A stretch of 11,605 bases of DNA from Candidatus Solincola jinzensis (GTDB lineage: Bacteria; Actinomycetota; Geothermincolia; Geothermincolales; RBG-13-55-18): contig JACVJG010000042.1 in the NCBI GenBank assembly GCA_015711875.1, positions 1 through 11,605 on the forward strand, written 5' to 3'. Below the pieces are notes generated by a model, which ran no database searches, was not told the origin of the DNA, and saw nothing but the letters and a program-made list of their open reading frames with translations. The translations under genes and the position numbers were made by a program. This document shows positions 1-6,933 of the stretch, piece after piece (position 1 is the stretch's first letter; the number at the start of each line of letters is the position of its first letter).

Positions 1-424
1 TGATGGACCCTCCATAGCAGGCAACTTCCCTTACCGCGCTGGAGCTGATAAAAGTGTATTCGGGATTGGCCATGACGAAAAAGGTCTCCACCTCCTCGTC
101 CATGGCTTGGTTTATCTGCGCCATCTGGAACTCGTATTCGAAATCACTGATAGCCCTGAGCCCCTTCACGATCGCCGTCGCCCCCACCTGGCGGGCGAAA
201 TCCACCAGCAGGGTATCGAAGGACGCCACCTCCACGTTCTCCATCCCCGCCGTCACCTTGCGCAGCATCTCCACCCTTTCCTCGAGCGTGAACAGGGGCC
301 GTTTGTACGGGTTGGCGGCCACGGCAACGATGAAGCGCTCGAAATACCTCCTGGCCCTGCTGATGACATCCAGGTGCCCGCAGGTTATGGGGTCGAAGGT
401 ACCCGGGCAGATGGCGATGGTCAT
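1..424 (-). CDS. coaD: Phosphopantetheine adenylyltransferase CoaD (partial, C-terminus off the left edge)
   Basis: CoaD transfers AMP from ATP to 4'-phosphopantetheine to give dephospho-CoA, the penultimate step of coenzyme A synthesis in the cytosol. The visible 141 residues show the nucleotidyltransferase signature in order: GTFDPITCGH at residues 8-17 (the T-x-G-H ATP site), KGLRAISDFEYE at 88-99, and ISSSAVRE at 126-133. All three are typical of bacterial CoaD. Full-length family members are about 160 residues, so roughly the last 20 are missing because the window ends, not because the gene is broken. The ATG overlaps the rsmD stop as ATGA, which implies translational coupling. The rsmD-coaD pair is a common bacterial arrangement. 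Confidence 0.96.
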   Translation of the reverse strand, partial: MTIAICPGTFDPITCGHLDVISRARRYFERFIVAVAANPYKRPLFTLEERVEMLRKVTAGMENVEVASFDTLLVDFARQVGATAIVKGLRAISDFEYEFQMAQINQAMDEEVETFFVMANPEYTFISSSAVREVACYGGSI

Positions 425-1014
425 GATCGTCTGGGCACCTCCTGGTTTACAGCATTTTCCTCATTTACATAAACATCCACCGCGGTCTCCCCATACCTCC
501 GCCTCTCCAGATGCCTGACACCCGCCGGCGGAAGTGGGGTTGCGCTCCGCAGTGGAGCCTCCATTATCACCACCGAAGAGGGCGCCAGAAATCCCCCCTC
601 GGCCAGCCTTTTAAGTATCTCCTGACGGTATCGTAAATCAATTCTATAAGGTGGGTCTATAAAAATCAAATTGAAGGGCGGGCGCCTTCGCGCGGATTTA
701 CGCAGGTAATCCAATATATCCGCCCTCACCACCTTCCCTCTATCCGACATTCCAAGCATATCCAGATTTTCCTGTATGATGCGGCAGGGCTCGCCGCCGC
801 GGTCCACGAACACCGCCTCGCGGGCACCGCGGCTCAACGCCTCCAGGCCCAGGGAACCGCTTCCCGCGAAGAGGTCGAGTACCGCGGCGCCCGTGACCCT
901 TTCCGCCAGCATGCTGAACACCGCCTCGCGCACGAAATCCCGCATGGGCCGCGTGCGGCAACCCCGGGGAGCCTTGATATGCCTGCCTTTCGCCTCGCCA
1001 GCTATTATCCTCAT
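421..1014 (-). CDS. rsmD: 16S rRNA (guanine(966)-N2)-methyltransferase RsmD
   Basis: RsmD is an S-adenosylmethionine-dependent methyltransferase that modifies G966 of 16S rRNA in the assembling small ribosomal subunit. The 197-residue product begins MRIIAGEAKGR, typical of the family. It has TRPMRDFVREAVFSML at residues 21-36, the SAM-binding loop DLFAGSGSLGLEALSRGA at 47-64, and the catalytic DPPY motif at 120-123 (family motif IV). The ATG at 1014 fits the family N-terminus, although no clear Shine-Dalgarno sequence precedes it. It lies 29 nt after the sortase stop and overlaps coaD by 4 nt, so sortase, rsmD and coaD may be cotranscribed. Confidence 0.95.
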   Translation of the reverse strand: MRIIAGEAKGRHIKAPRGCRTRPMRDFVREAVFSMLAERVTGAAVLDLFAGSGSLGLEALSRGAREAVFVDRGGEPCRIIQENLDMLGMSDRGKVVRADILDYLRKSARRRPPFNLIFIDPPYRIDLRYRQEILKRLAEGGFLAPSSVVIMEAPLRSATPLPPAGVRHLERRRYGETAVDVYVNEENAVNQEVPRRS

Positions 1015-1043
1015 GGTTATATTCTACGCCAACCGCCGGGCTC

Positions 1044-1889
1044 TCAAGGCAGGTTGCCGCTCACCGCGGCCCTCACCACATAGCGATACGGGGGGTGAAA
1101 AGTGGGCGAGGGCCTCCCGTTCTCGGCGCAGCACACGAAAAAGGTGATCACCGCCCGGGGCATGGGGTCGATGATCCACATATCGGTATCGCGCACCACC
1201 AGGCCCTGTTCCCAGCGATAGACATATCGCCTTCCCCCGTAGGTGATCCAGATCTCCGCGCCCTCCGCGAGATCGAAAAGGCGGTTGAAAGGGAAATCCA
1301 CCAGCCCGCTGGCATGGGCCATGAGCACCAGGTTTCCGCGGCCTGGCCTTCCCGTGCCGGGATAATGCCCCACCCCGAACCCGATGGCGCTCGCAACGCC
1401 CTGAGGATCGGAACCCTCCATGACCGGTGCTGTGTATGGCATGGAGGGTATCTCTATCTGCATGGCGTCGCTGCGGGTGGTGAAGGCGACCTCCAGCCCC
1501 TGCGACAGCGCGGCGCCGCGGGTATCTCGCGCACCTCCCGCCTTTAAGTGAAAGGTATACCTTGTGCCGGGTGAAAGCAGGTTCACGGGCACCACCAACA
1601 CCTCCGCCTCTCCCGACACCGCGAAAGCCACCTGCGGGTCGAAGGAAACCGATTCGGCCAGGCTGCGCAGGTCCATGGTTCGGTCGAAGGAAAGCGCGAT
1701 CACAGCGTCCCTGCCCGCGCCGCTTTCCGGCGGCGCCATGACCCTCATCATGCGCGGCCCGGCGCCGTTTTCCCCGCTGGCCGTCGCGACAGGCGCGAAC
1801 GAGTTGGCGATAAGGAAGGCGAGCATCGCCATTGCCGCCACCCTAGCCCATCCTGGATTGGGAACGCTCCCTTCCGCCCCAGAAGGCAT
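1044..1889 (-). CDS. Secreted sortase with N-terminal Ig-like (SbsA/Big_5-type) domain
   Basis: Numbered from the ATG at 1889 (281 residues). Residues 18-38 form a hydrophobic export or anchor segment ending in APVATASG. Residues 45-138 look like a SbsA/Big_5-type Ig domain (ALSFDRTMDLRSL, LLSPGTRYTFHLKAG, VAFTTR). Residues 165-281 look like a sortase: NLVLMAHAS with candidate catalytic His192, TFFVCC in place of the usual TLxTC with candidate Cys253 or Cys254, and YRYVVRA with candidate Arg269. Sortases join sorting-signal proteins to the cell wall or pilus; the substrate here is unknown. The start is uncertain. ATG 1832 has AGGGTGG upstream and GTG 1841 is also possible. The open frame continues to 2390, but that part does not look like protein. 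Class is unclear, perhaps near D, E or F. Confidence 0.82.
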   Translation of the reverse strand: MPSGAEGSVPNPGWARVAAMAMLAFLIANSFAPVATASGENGAGPRMMRVMAPPESGAGRDAVIALSFDRTMDLRSLAESVSFDPQVAFAVSGEAEVLVVPVNLLSPGTRYTFHLKAGGARDTRGAALSQGLEVAFTTRSDAMQIEIPSMPYTAPVMEGSDPQGVASAIGFGVGHYPGTGRPGRGNLVLMAHASGLVDFPFNRLFDLAEGAEIWITYGGRRYVYRWEQGLVVRDTDMWIIDPMPRAVITFFVCCAENGRPSPTFHPPYRYVVRAAVSGNLP

Positions 1890-2295
1890 ACCGCGCTGTT
1901 GGGAATAAATGGGGCCGTCGTTTCCACCCCTGGCCACGGAAGCCCTCGCCGGCCCTTTCCCATCATGCGGCGGATGCACGCGGTCGCTGCGATAAAGGGG
2001 ATCGGCTCTCTCCGTGCACTGAAAAGGCCATGGCATCCTAGCCCTGCCCGCAGCACGTGAAATGCACGGCTTTGATCCCCAGGGCGCCCCACTAGACAAG
2101 GCTCTGTCCGGCATCGCCATCACGGTCTTACCGACATTGAACGCGATCGTCCCATAGCCATGATCATAACACCACGGGACGATAGCGCGATCGCGACATG
2201 GGCGGGGCCTTTTCCCCACCTTTAAGAGAGAGTCGAGAGGATGTCCGTGCTTCTCGCATGCGCATAGAGGTATAATTAGGCCTTGGCGCCGCGCC
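1890..2295. other. Gene-free region between recG and the sortase gene
   Basis: About 400 bp with no convincing gene on either strand. The minus-strand frame open across it reads as low-quality, Cys/Arg/Pro/Trp-rich sequence with no family resemblance. It contains a perfect 8-bp inverted repeat (2146-2153 and 2176-2183) around a possible minus-strand extended -10, a 10-bp palindrome CGCGATCGCG at 2186-2195, and a TATAAT on the plus strand at 2271-2276 without a good -35. It most likely holds the sortase promoter and a long leader. Confidence 0.6.
2146..2183 (-). promoter_or_regulatory. Candidate sortase promoter framed by an inverted repeat
   Basis: Perfect arms ATCGTCCC (2146-2153) and GGGACGAT (2176-2183) enclose 22 nt. 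On the minus strand that interval holds TGTTATGAT, an extended -10 with one mismatch to TGnTATAAT, whose hexamer is at 2163-2168. No -35 is evident. Transcription would start near 2156 and leave a leader of about 270-325 nt before the sortase. The arm centres are 30 bp apart, close to three helical turns, which suits a regulator that encloses the -10. This is inferred from sequence only. Confidence 0.35.
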
Positions 2296-4434
2296 TCAGG
2301 CGTGGAAGAGCCAGTCCAGGATCTCCCCATAACGCCCCCCAACCTCCAGCCGCAACAGCGAGTGTTCGGGCATCGACAGGCGCGGGTCACGTTCCACCAG
2401 GGATGCCGCGTCCGCGCGCGCCAGCTTGAGAAGTCGGAAATCCCTTGTGAGCCTGGCCACCCGGAGGTCCGGAATCCCGGACTGGCGCGTGCCGAACAGC
2501 GACCCCTCGCCTCTGATCTCCATGTCCGCCTCCGCCAGCCGGAAGCCGTCCGCGATCTCCGATATGGCTTTCATGCGCCGCTGGGATTCCTCGCTGCCGC
2601 CCTCGAAAACGAATATGGCGTGTGCTGGGTGCTCCCCCCTTCCCACTCTCCCCCTCAACTGATGGAGCTGGGATAAGCCGAAGCGGTCGGCGTTCTCCAC
2701 CATGATCACGCTGGCGTTGGGGATATCTATTCCCACCTCGATAACGGTGGTGGAGACGAGGATGTCGCTTTGCCCCGCCCGGAAAGCCTCCATGGCCTCG
2801 TCTTTCTTGGCCTTGGGCATCTGCCCGTGCAACAACCCCACGCGCGCGCCCGGAAAGACCCTGCGCAGCTCGCGGGCCTCCCTCTCCGCCGCCTTGGCCT
2901 CCACGGCCGGCGAGTCTTCCACCAGGGGGCAGACCACGAAGGCCTGGCGGCCTTTTTCCAATTCCTCTGCCAGAAGACCGTATGCCTCGCTCCGTGCCTC
3001 CGGGCCTATGACCATGGTGCGCGTGCCCGCCCTTCCCGAGGGGAGCTCATCCAGGGTGGAGATCTCAAGGTCGCCGTAAAGGGTGAGGGAAAGGGTGCGC
3101 GGAATGGGAGTGGCGGTCATGATAAGGGTATCGGGATGAGTCCCCTTCTCTTTGAGCAACATGCGCTGCCTCAACCCGAAGCGGTGCTGTTCATCCACCA
3201 CCACCAGGCCCAGACGCCTGAACTCCACGTCGTTCTGCACCAGGGCGTGGGTGCCCACCAGGATGTCCAGAGCTCCACTGCGCGCCGCCTCCAGGATATC
3301 CCGCCTCCTGGCGGCGGTGGTGGTGCCGGTGAGCAGCTCCACCCGCACCCTGGGAACGTTTTCCAACAGGGCGCATATGTTCCTGTAATGCTGCTCCGCC
3401 AGCACCTCGGTGGGCGCCATGATGGCTCCCTGGTACCCTCCTTCGCAGGCGTTGAGGAGGGCGGCCAGGGCCACCACCGTCTTTCCCGATCCGACTTCTC
3501 CCTGTAGCAGCCTGTTCATGGGCGCGGGACTGGACATGTCCGCGGCTATCTCCTCCAGGGCCCGCGCCTGCGCCGCCGTGAGGCGAAAGGGCAGCGAGGA
3601 GATAAAGGCGGACACCAGTTCCCCGGGAGGGTGGTGGGATATGCCTTGCGTCTCCAGCGCCATGTGCCTGCGGCGCAGGGCAAGGGCCACCTGCATGAGC
3701 AGTAGTTCCTCGTAGGCCATGCGCTGCCGAGCCCGGTTCAGGCGCCCTTGCGAGGTGGGGAAATGCATCTCGCGCAGGGCTTGGGCGCGATGGGGGAAAC
3801 CGCGACGCAGCCGGAGGGCGAGAGGGAGAGGGTCGGGCAGGTCGCCGTACTGGTCCAAAGCCCGCTTGACCAGGCGTCGCAACATGGCGGCGCTCATCTT
3901 CTGGCTGGCAGGGTGGATGGGGATGATGCGACCGGTATGCACCGTTTTCTGCCCCACTTCGCCCGCATCCCCCACTATATCATAGGCCGGGTTCACCATC
4001 TGCAGCTTCCCGAAGCGGTACTGAACCTTCCCGGAGAACACCGCCTCGGCTCCGGGCGTCAGGCGGTCGGCATGATAGGGCTGGTTGAACCACACCAGGA
4101 AAAGATAAGCGGAGCCGTCGTAGATCGAGATGCTCAAGACGCTGCGGTTGCGAGAGATGCGGTTGAGATCCACCTGGCGCACCGTCCCCAGCACCGTGGC
4201 CTCCTCGCCGATACGCACCTCGCAGATGCGCGAGACCTTGCGCCGGTCAACATATCGTCGCGGGAAGTGAAAGAGCAGATCCTCGACGGTTTCTATGCCC
4301 ATGGCGCGAAGGCTGCGCAGAAACCCTCCGCCCACTCCGGAAACAGCGCCTACCGGCTTGCGCAGCGACCTCCAGTTGCCCTCGAGCACGCTGACCCTGC
4401 GCCCTTCGCAACCGGACATCCCCGCATCCCGCAA
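2296..4434 (-). CDS. recG: ATP-dependent DNA helicase RecG
   Basis: RecG is a double-stranded-DNA translocase that remodels stalled replication forks and branch-migrates Holliday junctions. The 712-residue product has an N-terminal wedge/OB region (about residues 60-155), then superfamily 2 helicase motifs: Walker A GEVGSGKT at 312-319, DEQH box at 414-417 with the RecG-typical RFG after it, TATPIPRT at 440-447, HGQMP at 536-540, and QLRGRVGRG (motif VI) at 592-600. The RecG-specific TRG region follows, with DGFRLAEADMEIRG at 629-642 and FGTRQSG at 647-653. Length is slightly above the usual 680-690. The start is uncertain: TTG 4434 is 11 nt after the fakA stop with GCAGGGAA before it, and ATG 4419 would remove five residues. 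All helicase motifs are intact. Confidence 0.97.
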   Translation of the reverse strand: MRDAGMSGCEGRRVSVLEGNWRSLRKPVGAVSGVGGGFLRSLRAMGIETVEDLLFHFPRRYVDRRKVSRICEVRIGEEATVLGTVRQVDLNRISRNRSVLSISIYDGSAYLFLVWFNQPYHADRLTPGAEAVFSGKVQYRFGKLQMVNPAYDIVGDAGEVGQKTVHTGRIIPIHPASQKMSAAMLRRLVKRALDQYGDLPDPLPLALRLRRGFPHRAQALREMHFPTSQGRLNRARQRMAYEELLLMQVALALRRRHMALETQGISHHPPGELVSAFISSLPFRLTAAQARALEEIAADMSSPAPMNRLLQGEVGSGKTVVALAALLNACEGGYQGAIMAPTEVLAEQHYRNICALLENVPRVRVELLTGTTTAARRRDILEAARSGALDILVGTHALVQNDVEFRRLGLVVVDEQHRFGLRQRMLLKEKGTHPDTLIMTATPIPRTLSLTLYGDLEISTLDELPSGRAGTRTMVIGPEARSEAYGLLAEELEKGRQAFVVCPLVEDSPAVEAKAAEREARELRRVFPGARVGLLHGQMPKAKKDEAMEAFRAGQSDILVSTTVIEVGIDIPNASVIMVENADRFGLSQLHQLRGRVGRGEHPAHAIFVFEGGSEESQRRMKAISEIADGFRLAEADMEIRGEGSLFGTRQSGIPDLRVARLTRDFRLLKLARADAASLVERDPRLSMPEHSLLRLEVGGRYGEILDWLFHA

Positions 4435-4445
4435 TTCCCTGCCGC

Positions 4446-6029
4446 CTACTCCACGCCGAAGATGTAGTGGTATACGGGCTGGCCGCCGTCAATAACCTCG
4501 ACCTCCAGGCCCTTGTCCTCCAGGAAATCGACGAGGCGGCCGTGGTCGAAGCTGCGTGCGTCGTCGCCGATGATCACGCTCACGATCTCGTCCCCGGCCT
4601 CGATCATCCTCTCCAGCAGCTCCGTGGCTGCCTGCAGCGCGTCCTCCGAGGACGAGACGATCTCGCCCCGGAAAAGCCCTATGAATTCACCCTTCCTGAT
4701 CTTTTTTTTCTTCACCTTGCTGTCGCGCACCGCCACCGTCACCGCCCCTGTCTTAACGCTCTCCAGGGCCTCGGTCATCCTTTCCCGGTTGGCGTCCAGA
4801 TCGCCCCTCGCGTCATAGGCGACCATGGCCGCGAACCCCTCGGTGATGGAGACGGCGGGGATCACCGCCACCTCCTTGGAGGTCAGTTCGCGCGTCTGCT
4901 GCGCCGCGGGGATGATGTTCTTGTTGTTCGGTATGAGCAATATCCGCTCCTGGGGCAGGCTGTTGATGGCGTCGAGCATCTCCGCAGTGCTCGGGTTCAT
5001 GCTCTGACCCCCGTCCACGATGAGGTCCACCCCCATAGAGCGCAGGATCTCCTTGATGCCGTCGCCCACCGCCACAGCCACCACGCCAATGGGTTTATCC
5101 TTTGCCGCTTGCCTTGCCGTGCCCAGCTCCTCCACCTGTAGCTTTAGGTCGGTGATCTCCACATCCGTGAGGCGCCCTGCCGCGGACGCCTCCTCTATGA
5201 CCTTTCCCAGCTCGTCCGTGTGCACATGCACCCGGTACAGCCTGTCTCCCCCCACCACCAGAACCGATCCACCCAGGTTGTGCAGAACCTCGCGGAACCG
5301 CTCCGCCTTGGAGTCCTTGCAATGGAGTATGAACTGGGCTTCATAGCGGTAATCCTCCGCCTGCGAGGGCACAGGCGACGCCGCTTGCGCCACCTCCTCC
5401 TCTATTGCCTGCAGCTCCTCTCCGCTCAGGTAAGCGAGCATTCCTTCGAAGATGGCCAAAAGCCCCCTTCCTCCCGCGTCAACCACGCCGGCTTCCTTGA
5501 GCACCGGCAGAAGGTCTGGGGTATGATCAAGGGCTTCCCTGGCCTTGAGCACCACTGCGGTAAACCAGTCCTGCAGGGTCACCCCTCCACCCTTGAGGCG
5601 CTCGCCCTCCTCCGCCGCCTCCCGGACCACGGTGAGAATGGTTCCTTCCACCGGCTTCATCACCGCCCGGTACGCCACCTCCGATCCGCGGGAGAGGGCG
5701 CGGGACATCACCTCAACATCCACTCCCTCGCTCTCCCCCAATACCTCGGTCATGCCCTTGAGGATCTGGGAGAGCACTACCCCCGAATTCCCCCTCGCCC
5801 CCATGAGGGAACCACGCGAGATGGCCTGGCAGATGGTCTTCATGTCGTGGTGGTTGGTGTCCTTGATGGCGTCCTTAACCGCCTGCATGGTGAGGAGCAT
5901 GTTGGTGCCCGTATCCCCGTCGGGGACCGGGAAAACATTCATGGCGTTTATCTCCTCCTTGTGGGCCTTCAAGGCATCTATGGCCCTGTCGACCAGGCCT
6001 ACGAGGTCTCCCGCCCCTAGGTTCTCCAC
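4446..6029 (-). CDS. fakA: FakA/YloV-like fatty acid kinase (DhaL-domain protein)
   Basis: The family phosphorylates fatty acids held by a DegV-type carrier (FakB), feeding exogenous acyl chains into phospholipid synthesis through acyl phosphate. The 527-residue protein starts with a DhaL kinase domain: NVFPVPDGDTGTNM at 31-44 carries the metal-binding aspartates Asp37 and Asp39, followed by SLMGARGNSGVVLSQ. The C-terminus ends GGQPVYHYIFGVE, the hallmark of YloV/FakA. Staphylococcal and Bacillus members are about 550 residues. The GTG start at 6029 is 20 nt after the asp23 stop and follows a G-rich stretch. No fakB/degV gene is in the window. Kinase activity is inferred from the family; many members are named only DAK2-domain proteins. 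Confidence 0.9.
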   Translation of the reverse strand: MENLGAGDLVGLVDRAIDALKAHKEEINAMNVFPVPDGDTGTNMLLTMQAVKDAIKDTNHHDMKTICQAISRGSLMGARGNSGVVLSQILKGMTEVLGESEGVDVEVMSRALSRGSEVAYRAVMKPVEGTILTVVREAAEEGERLKGGGVTLQDWFTAVVLKAREALDHTPDLLPVLKEAGVVDAGGRGLLAIFEGMLAYLSGEELQAIEEEVAQAASPVPSQAEDYRYEAQFILHCKDSKAERFREVLHNLGGSVLVVGGDRLYRVHVHTDELGKVIEEASAAGRLTDVEITDLKLQVEELGTARQAAKDKPIGVVAVAVGDGIKEILRSMGVDLIVDGGQSMNPSTAEMLDAINSLPQERILLIPNNKNIIPAAQQTRELTSKEVAVIPAVSITEGFAAMVAYDARGDLDANRERMTEALESVKTGAVTVAVRDSKVKKKKIRKGEFIGLFRGEIVSSSEDALQAATELLERMIEAGDEIVSVIIGDDARSFDHGRLVDFLEDKGLEVEVIDGGQPVYHYIFGVE

Positions 6030-6049
6030 TGCCTGCCTACCCCCGGCGC

Positions 6050-6415
6050 TCAGTTTACCCTTACCCCCTGCACGTGCACCTGTACCTCTTCCACCTTGAT
6101 CCCCGTGCTGCTCTCCACCATATATTTGACCTGCTCGATAAGGTTGTGCGCCACTTCGGCGATATTTATCCCGGCTTCCACGATGACGTAGAGATCGAAG
6201 CTCACCACGTCATCGCGGCGACGCAAACGCACTCCCTTGCGCAGCGATTCCCTTCCCAGGAGCTCCGCCACGCCCTCGTGAAAGCTCTGGCTGGCCATGC
6301 CGACGATGCCGTAACAGCGCGTGCAGGTGAGTCCAGCCAGGTCCGCCAGCACATCGTCGCTGATGGTTATCCTGCCAAGGTATTCCCGGTCTTTCCCCGA
6401 CTCATCATTAATCAT
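6050..6415 (-). CDS. Asp23/Gls24 (YloU-like) family protein
   Basis: A 121-residue protein of the Asp23/DUF322 family, small proteins of Gram-positive bacteria linked to envelope stress; some sit on the membrane. Family features are GRITISDDVLADLAG, then TRCYGIVGMASQS, VSFDLYVIVEAGINIAEVAHNL, and the C-terminal VEEVQVHVQGV. The ATG at 6415 is chosen because GCAGGAGG lies 9 nt upstream. The frame stays open to 6484, but that extension would cover the promoter. It precedes the fakA-like gene by 20 nt, the same pairing as yloU-yloV in Bacillus. The molecular role is not known. The pairing suggests an envelope or lipid connection, which is inference. Confidence 0.92.
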   Translation of the reverse strand: MINDESGKDREYLGRITISDDVLADLAGLTCTRCYGIVGMASQSFHEGVAELLGRESLRKGVRLRRRDDVVSFDLYVIVEAGINIAEVAHNLIEQVKYMVESSTGIKVEEVQVHVQGVRVN

Positions 6416-6451
6416 TTTCGAAAGCCTCCTGCTTCCGTGCGGAACAGAAAG

Positions 6452-6460
6452 ATTATAGCA
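6452..6460 (-). promoter_or_regulatory. Extended -10 promoter of the asp23-fakA-recG unit
   Basis: On the minus strand the sequence reads TGCTATAAT, a perfect sigma-A -10 hexamer with the extended TGn element. No convincing -35 is found at 16-18 nt spacing, which an extended -10 does not require. The start point would be near 6445, giving a leader of about 30 nt with the AGGAGG ribosome site. Confidence 0.75.
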
Positions 6461-6508
6461 ACCGCCGGCGACGCCATACCACAAACGGCGAGCGTGTTGC
6501 CCCGTCTA

Positions 6509-6537
6509 TTGTCACCGCCTGCGCCTTCTGCTAACAT
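6509..6537 (+). promoter_or_regulatory. Sigma-A type promoter of rpmB
   Basis: TTGTCA at 6509-6514 and TAACAT at 6532-6537 are separated by exactly 17 nt. The predicted start point is near 6544, about 20 nt before the rpmB ATG. The promoter diverges from the asp23 promoter. Confidence 0.7.
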
Positions 6538-6550
6538 ACATCCGTATGTT
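6533..6550. promoter_or_regulatory. Palindrome over the rpmB -10 and start point
   Basis: AACATAC (6533-6539) and GTATGTT (6544-6550) are perfect 7-bp inverted repeats with a 4-bp centre. They overlap the -10 hexamer and the predicted transcription start. A full hairpin would not form in the transcript, because the left arm is upstream of the start, so an operator is the more likely reading. It matches no binding site I recognise. Confidence 0.4.
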
Positions 6551-6564
6551 CGGAGGAGGTAAAG

Positions 6565-6750
6565 ATGTCGAGGATATGCGATATATGCGGCAAGAAGCCA
6601 GGTTTCGGCTTTAACATCAGCCACTCGCACCGCAAAACAAAACGCAGGTGGAACCCCAATATCCAGAAGGTGAGGGCGGTGGTGGACGGCAAGCCCGTTC
6701 GCGTCAACGTCTGCGCCAAGTGCTTGAAGGCCGGCAAGGTAAGCAAGTAA
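6565..6750 (+). CDS. rpmB: 50S ribosomal protein L28, zinc-ribbon form
   Basis: L28 is a small component of the large ribosomal subunit. The 61-residue product starts MSRICDICGKKPGFG and contains the NISHSHRKTKRRWNPNIQ core typical of bacterial L28. Cys5/Cys8 and Cys50/Cys53 make two CxxC pairs, so this is the zinc-binding (C+) form. A strong ribosome site, GGAGGAGGT, lies 4 nt before the ATG. It is transcribed away from the asp23-fakA-recG unit. L28 next to the yloU-yloV pair is a familiar arrangement in Gram-positive genomes. Downstream is a bidirectional terminator shared with the convergent lipoprotein gene. Confidence 0.97.
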   Translation: MSRICDICGKKPGFGFNISHSHRKTKRRWNPNIQKVRAVVDGKPVRVNVCAKCLKAGKVSK

Positions 6751-6801
6751 AAGACTCCTTCAAGACCCTCCTTTTCAGCTGCATCATTAAGCCAGCTATC
6801 T

Positions 6802-6835
6802 TGCTATCGGTGTCGCTTTCCCACAACCGATGGCA
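6802..6835 (+). other. Hairpin downstream of rpmB
   Basis: TGCTATCGGT (6802-6811) pairs with ACCGATGGCA (6826-6835), giving a 10-bp stem with one G-U pair and a 14-nt loop. The G-U pair forms only in plus-strand RNA. No U-run follows, so it is not a classical terminator. It could protect the 3' end of the rpmB transcript. Confidence 0.4.
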
Positions 6836-6842
6836 TAACAAA

Positions 6843-6880
6843 GGGGCGGTGACTATCAGCCCCGCCCCCTGTTTTCTTTC
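6843..6880 (+). terminator. Bidirectional rho-independent terminator between rpmB and the lipoprotein gene
   Basis: GGGGCGG (6843-6849) and CCGCCCC (6862-6868) form a 7-bp G-C stem with a 12-nt loop. On the plus strand it is followed by CTGTTTTCTTTC. On the minus strand it is followed by TTTGTT. It lies between two convergent genes, so it can end both transcripts. Confidence 0.75.
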
Positions 6881-6933
6881 CGTCCTTGGCTTAGGGAAAA
6901 GGCCGGGTATCGAAGCCGCAGTGGCTCAGGCGA

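Noticed and set aside
2187..2194. GCGATCGC, the cyanobacterial HIP1 octamer
   Set aside because: It was noticed only once here, and the gene content is not cyanobacterial; a single GC-rich palindrome is expected by chance.
2271..2276. Plus-strand TATAAT as a promoter
   Set aside because: No -35 at 16-18 nt spacing, and it would only transcribe antisense into recG.
2280..2298. GGCGC-G-GCGCC palindrome just after recG as a terminator
   Set aside because: The stem is too short for a stable hairpin and no U-run follows.
1890..2390. N-terminal extension of the sortase frame back to 2390
   Set aside because: It would run into the recG 3' end and encodes Cys/Trp/Arg/Pro-rich sequence unlike a protein domain. 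The export segment near 1835 indicates a start at or after 1889.
2770..4467. Several plus-strand open frames of about 80-245 codons opposite recG
   Set aside because: All mirror the RecG coding frame and have no recognisable domain or ribosome site.
4702..4709. Run of eight A on the coding strand of the fakA-like gene as a slippage or phase-variation site
   Set aside because: It encodes a natural Lys-rich stretch (KVKKKKIRKGEF) seen in the family, and the frame is intact on both sides.
5220..6020. Long plus-strand open frame (266 codons) opposite the fakA-like gene
   Set aside because: It is antisense to a gene with intact family motifs. Its translation is rich in His, Arg, Pro and Leu with no family resemblance, typical of third-position GC bias.
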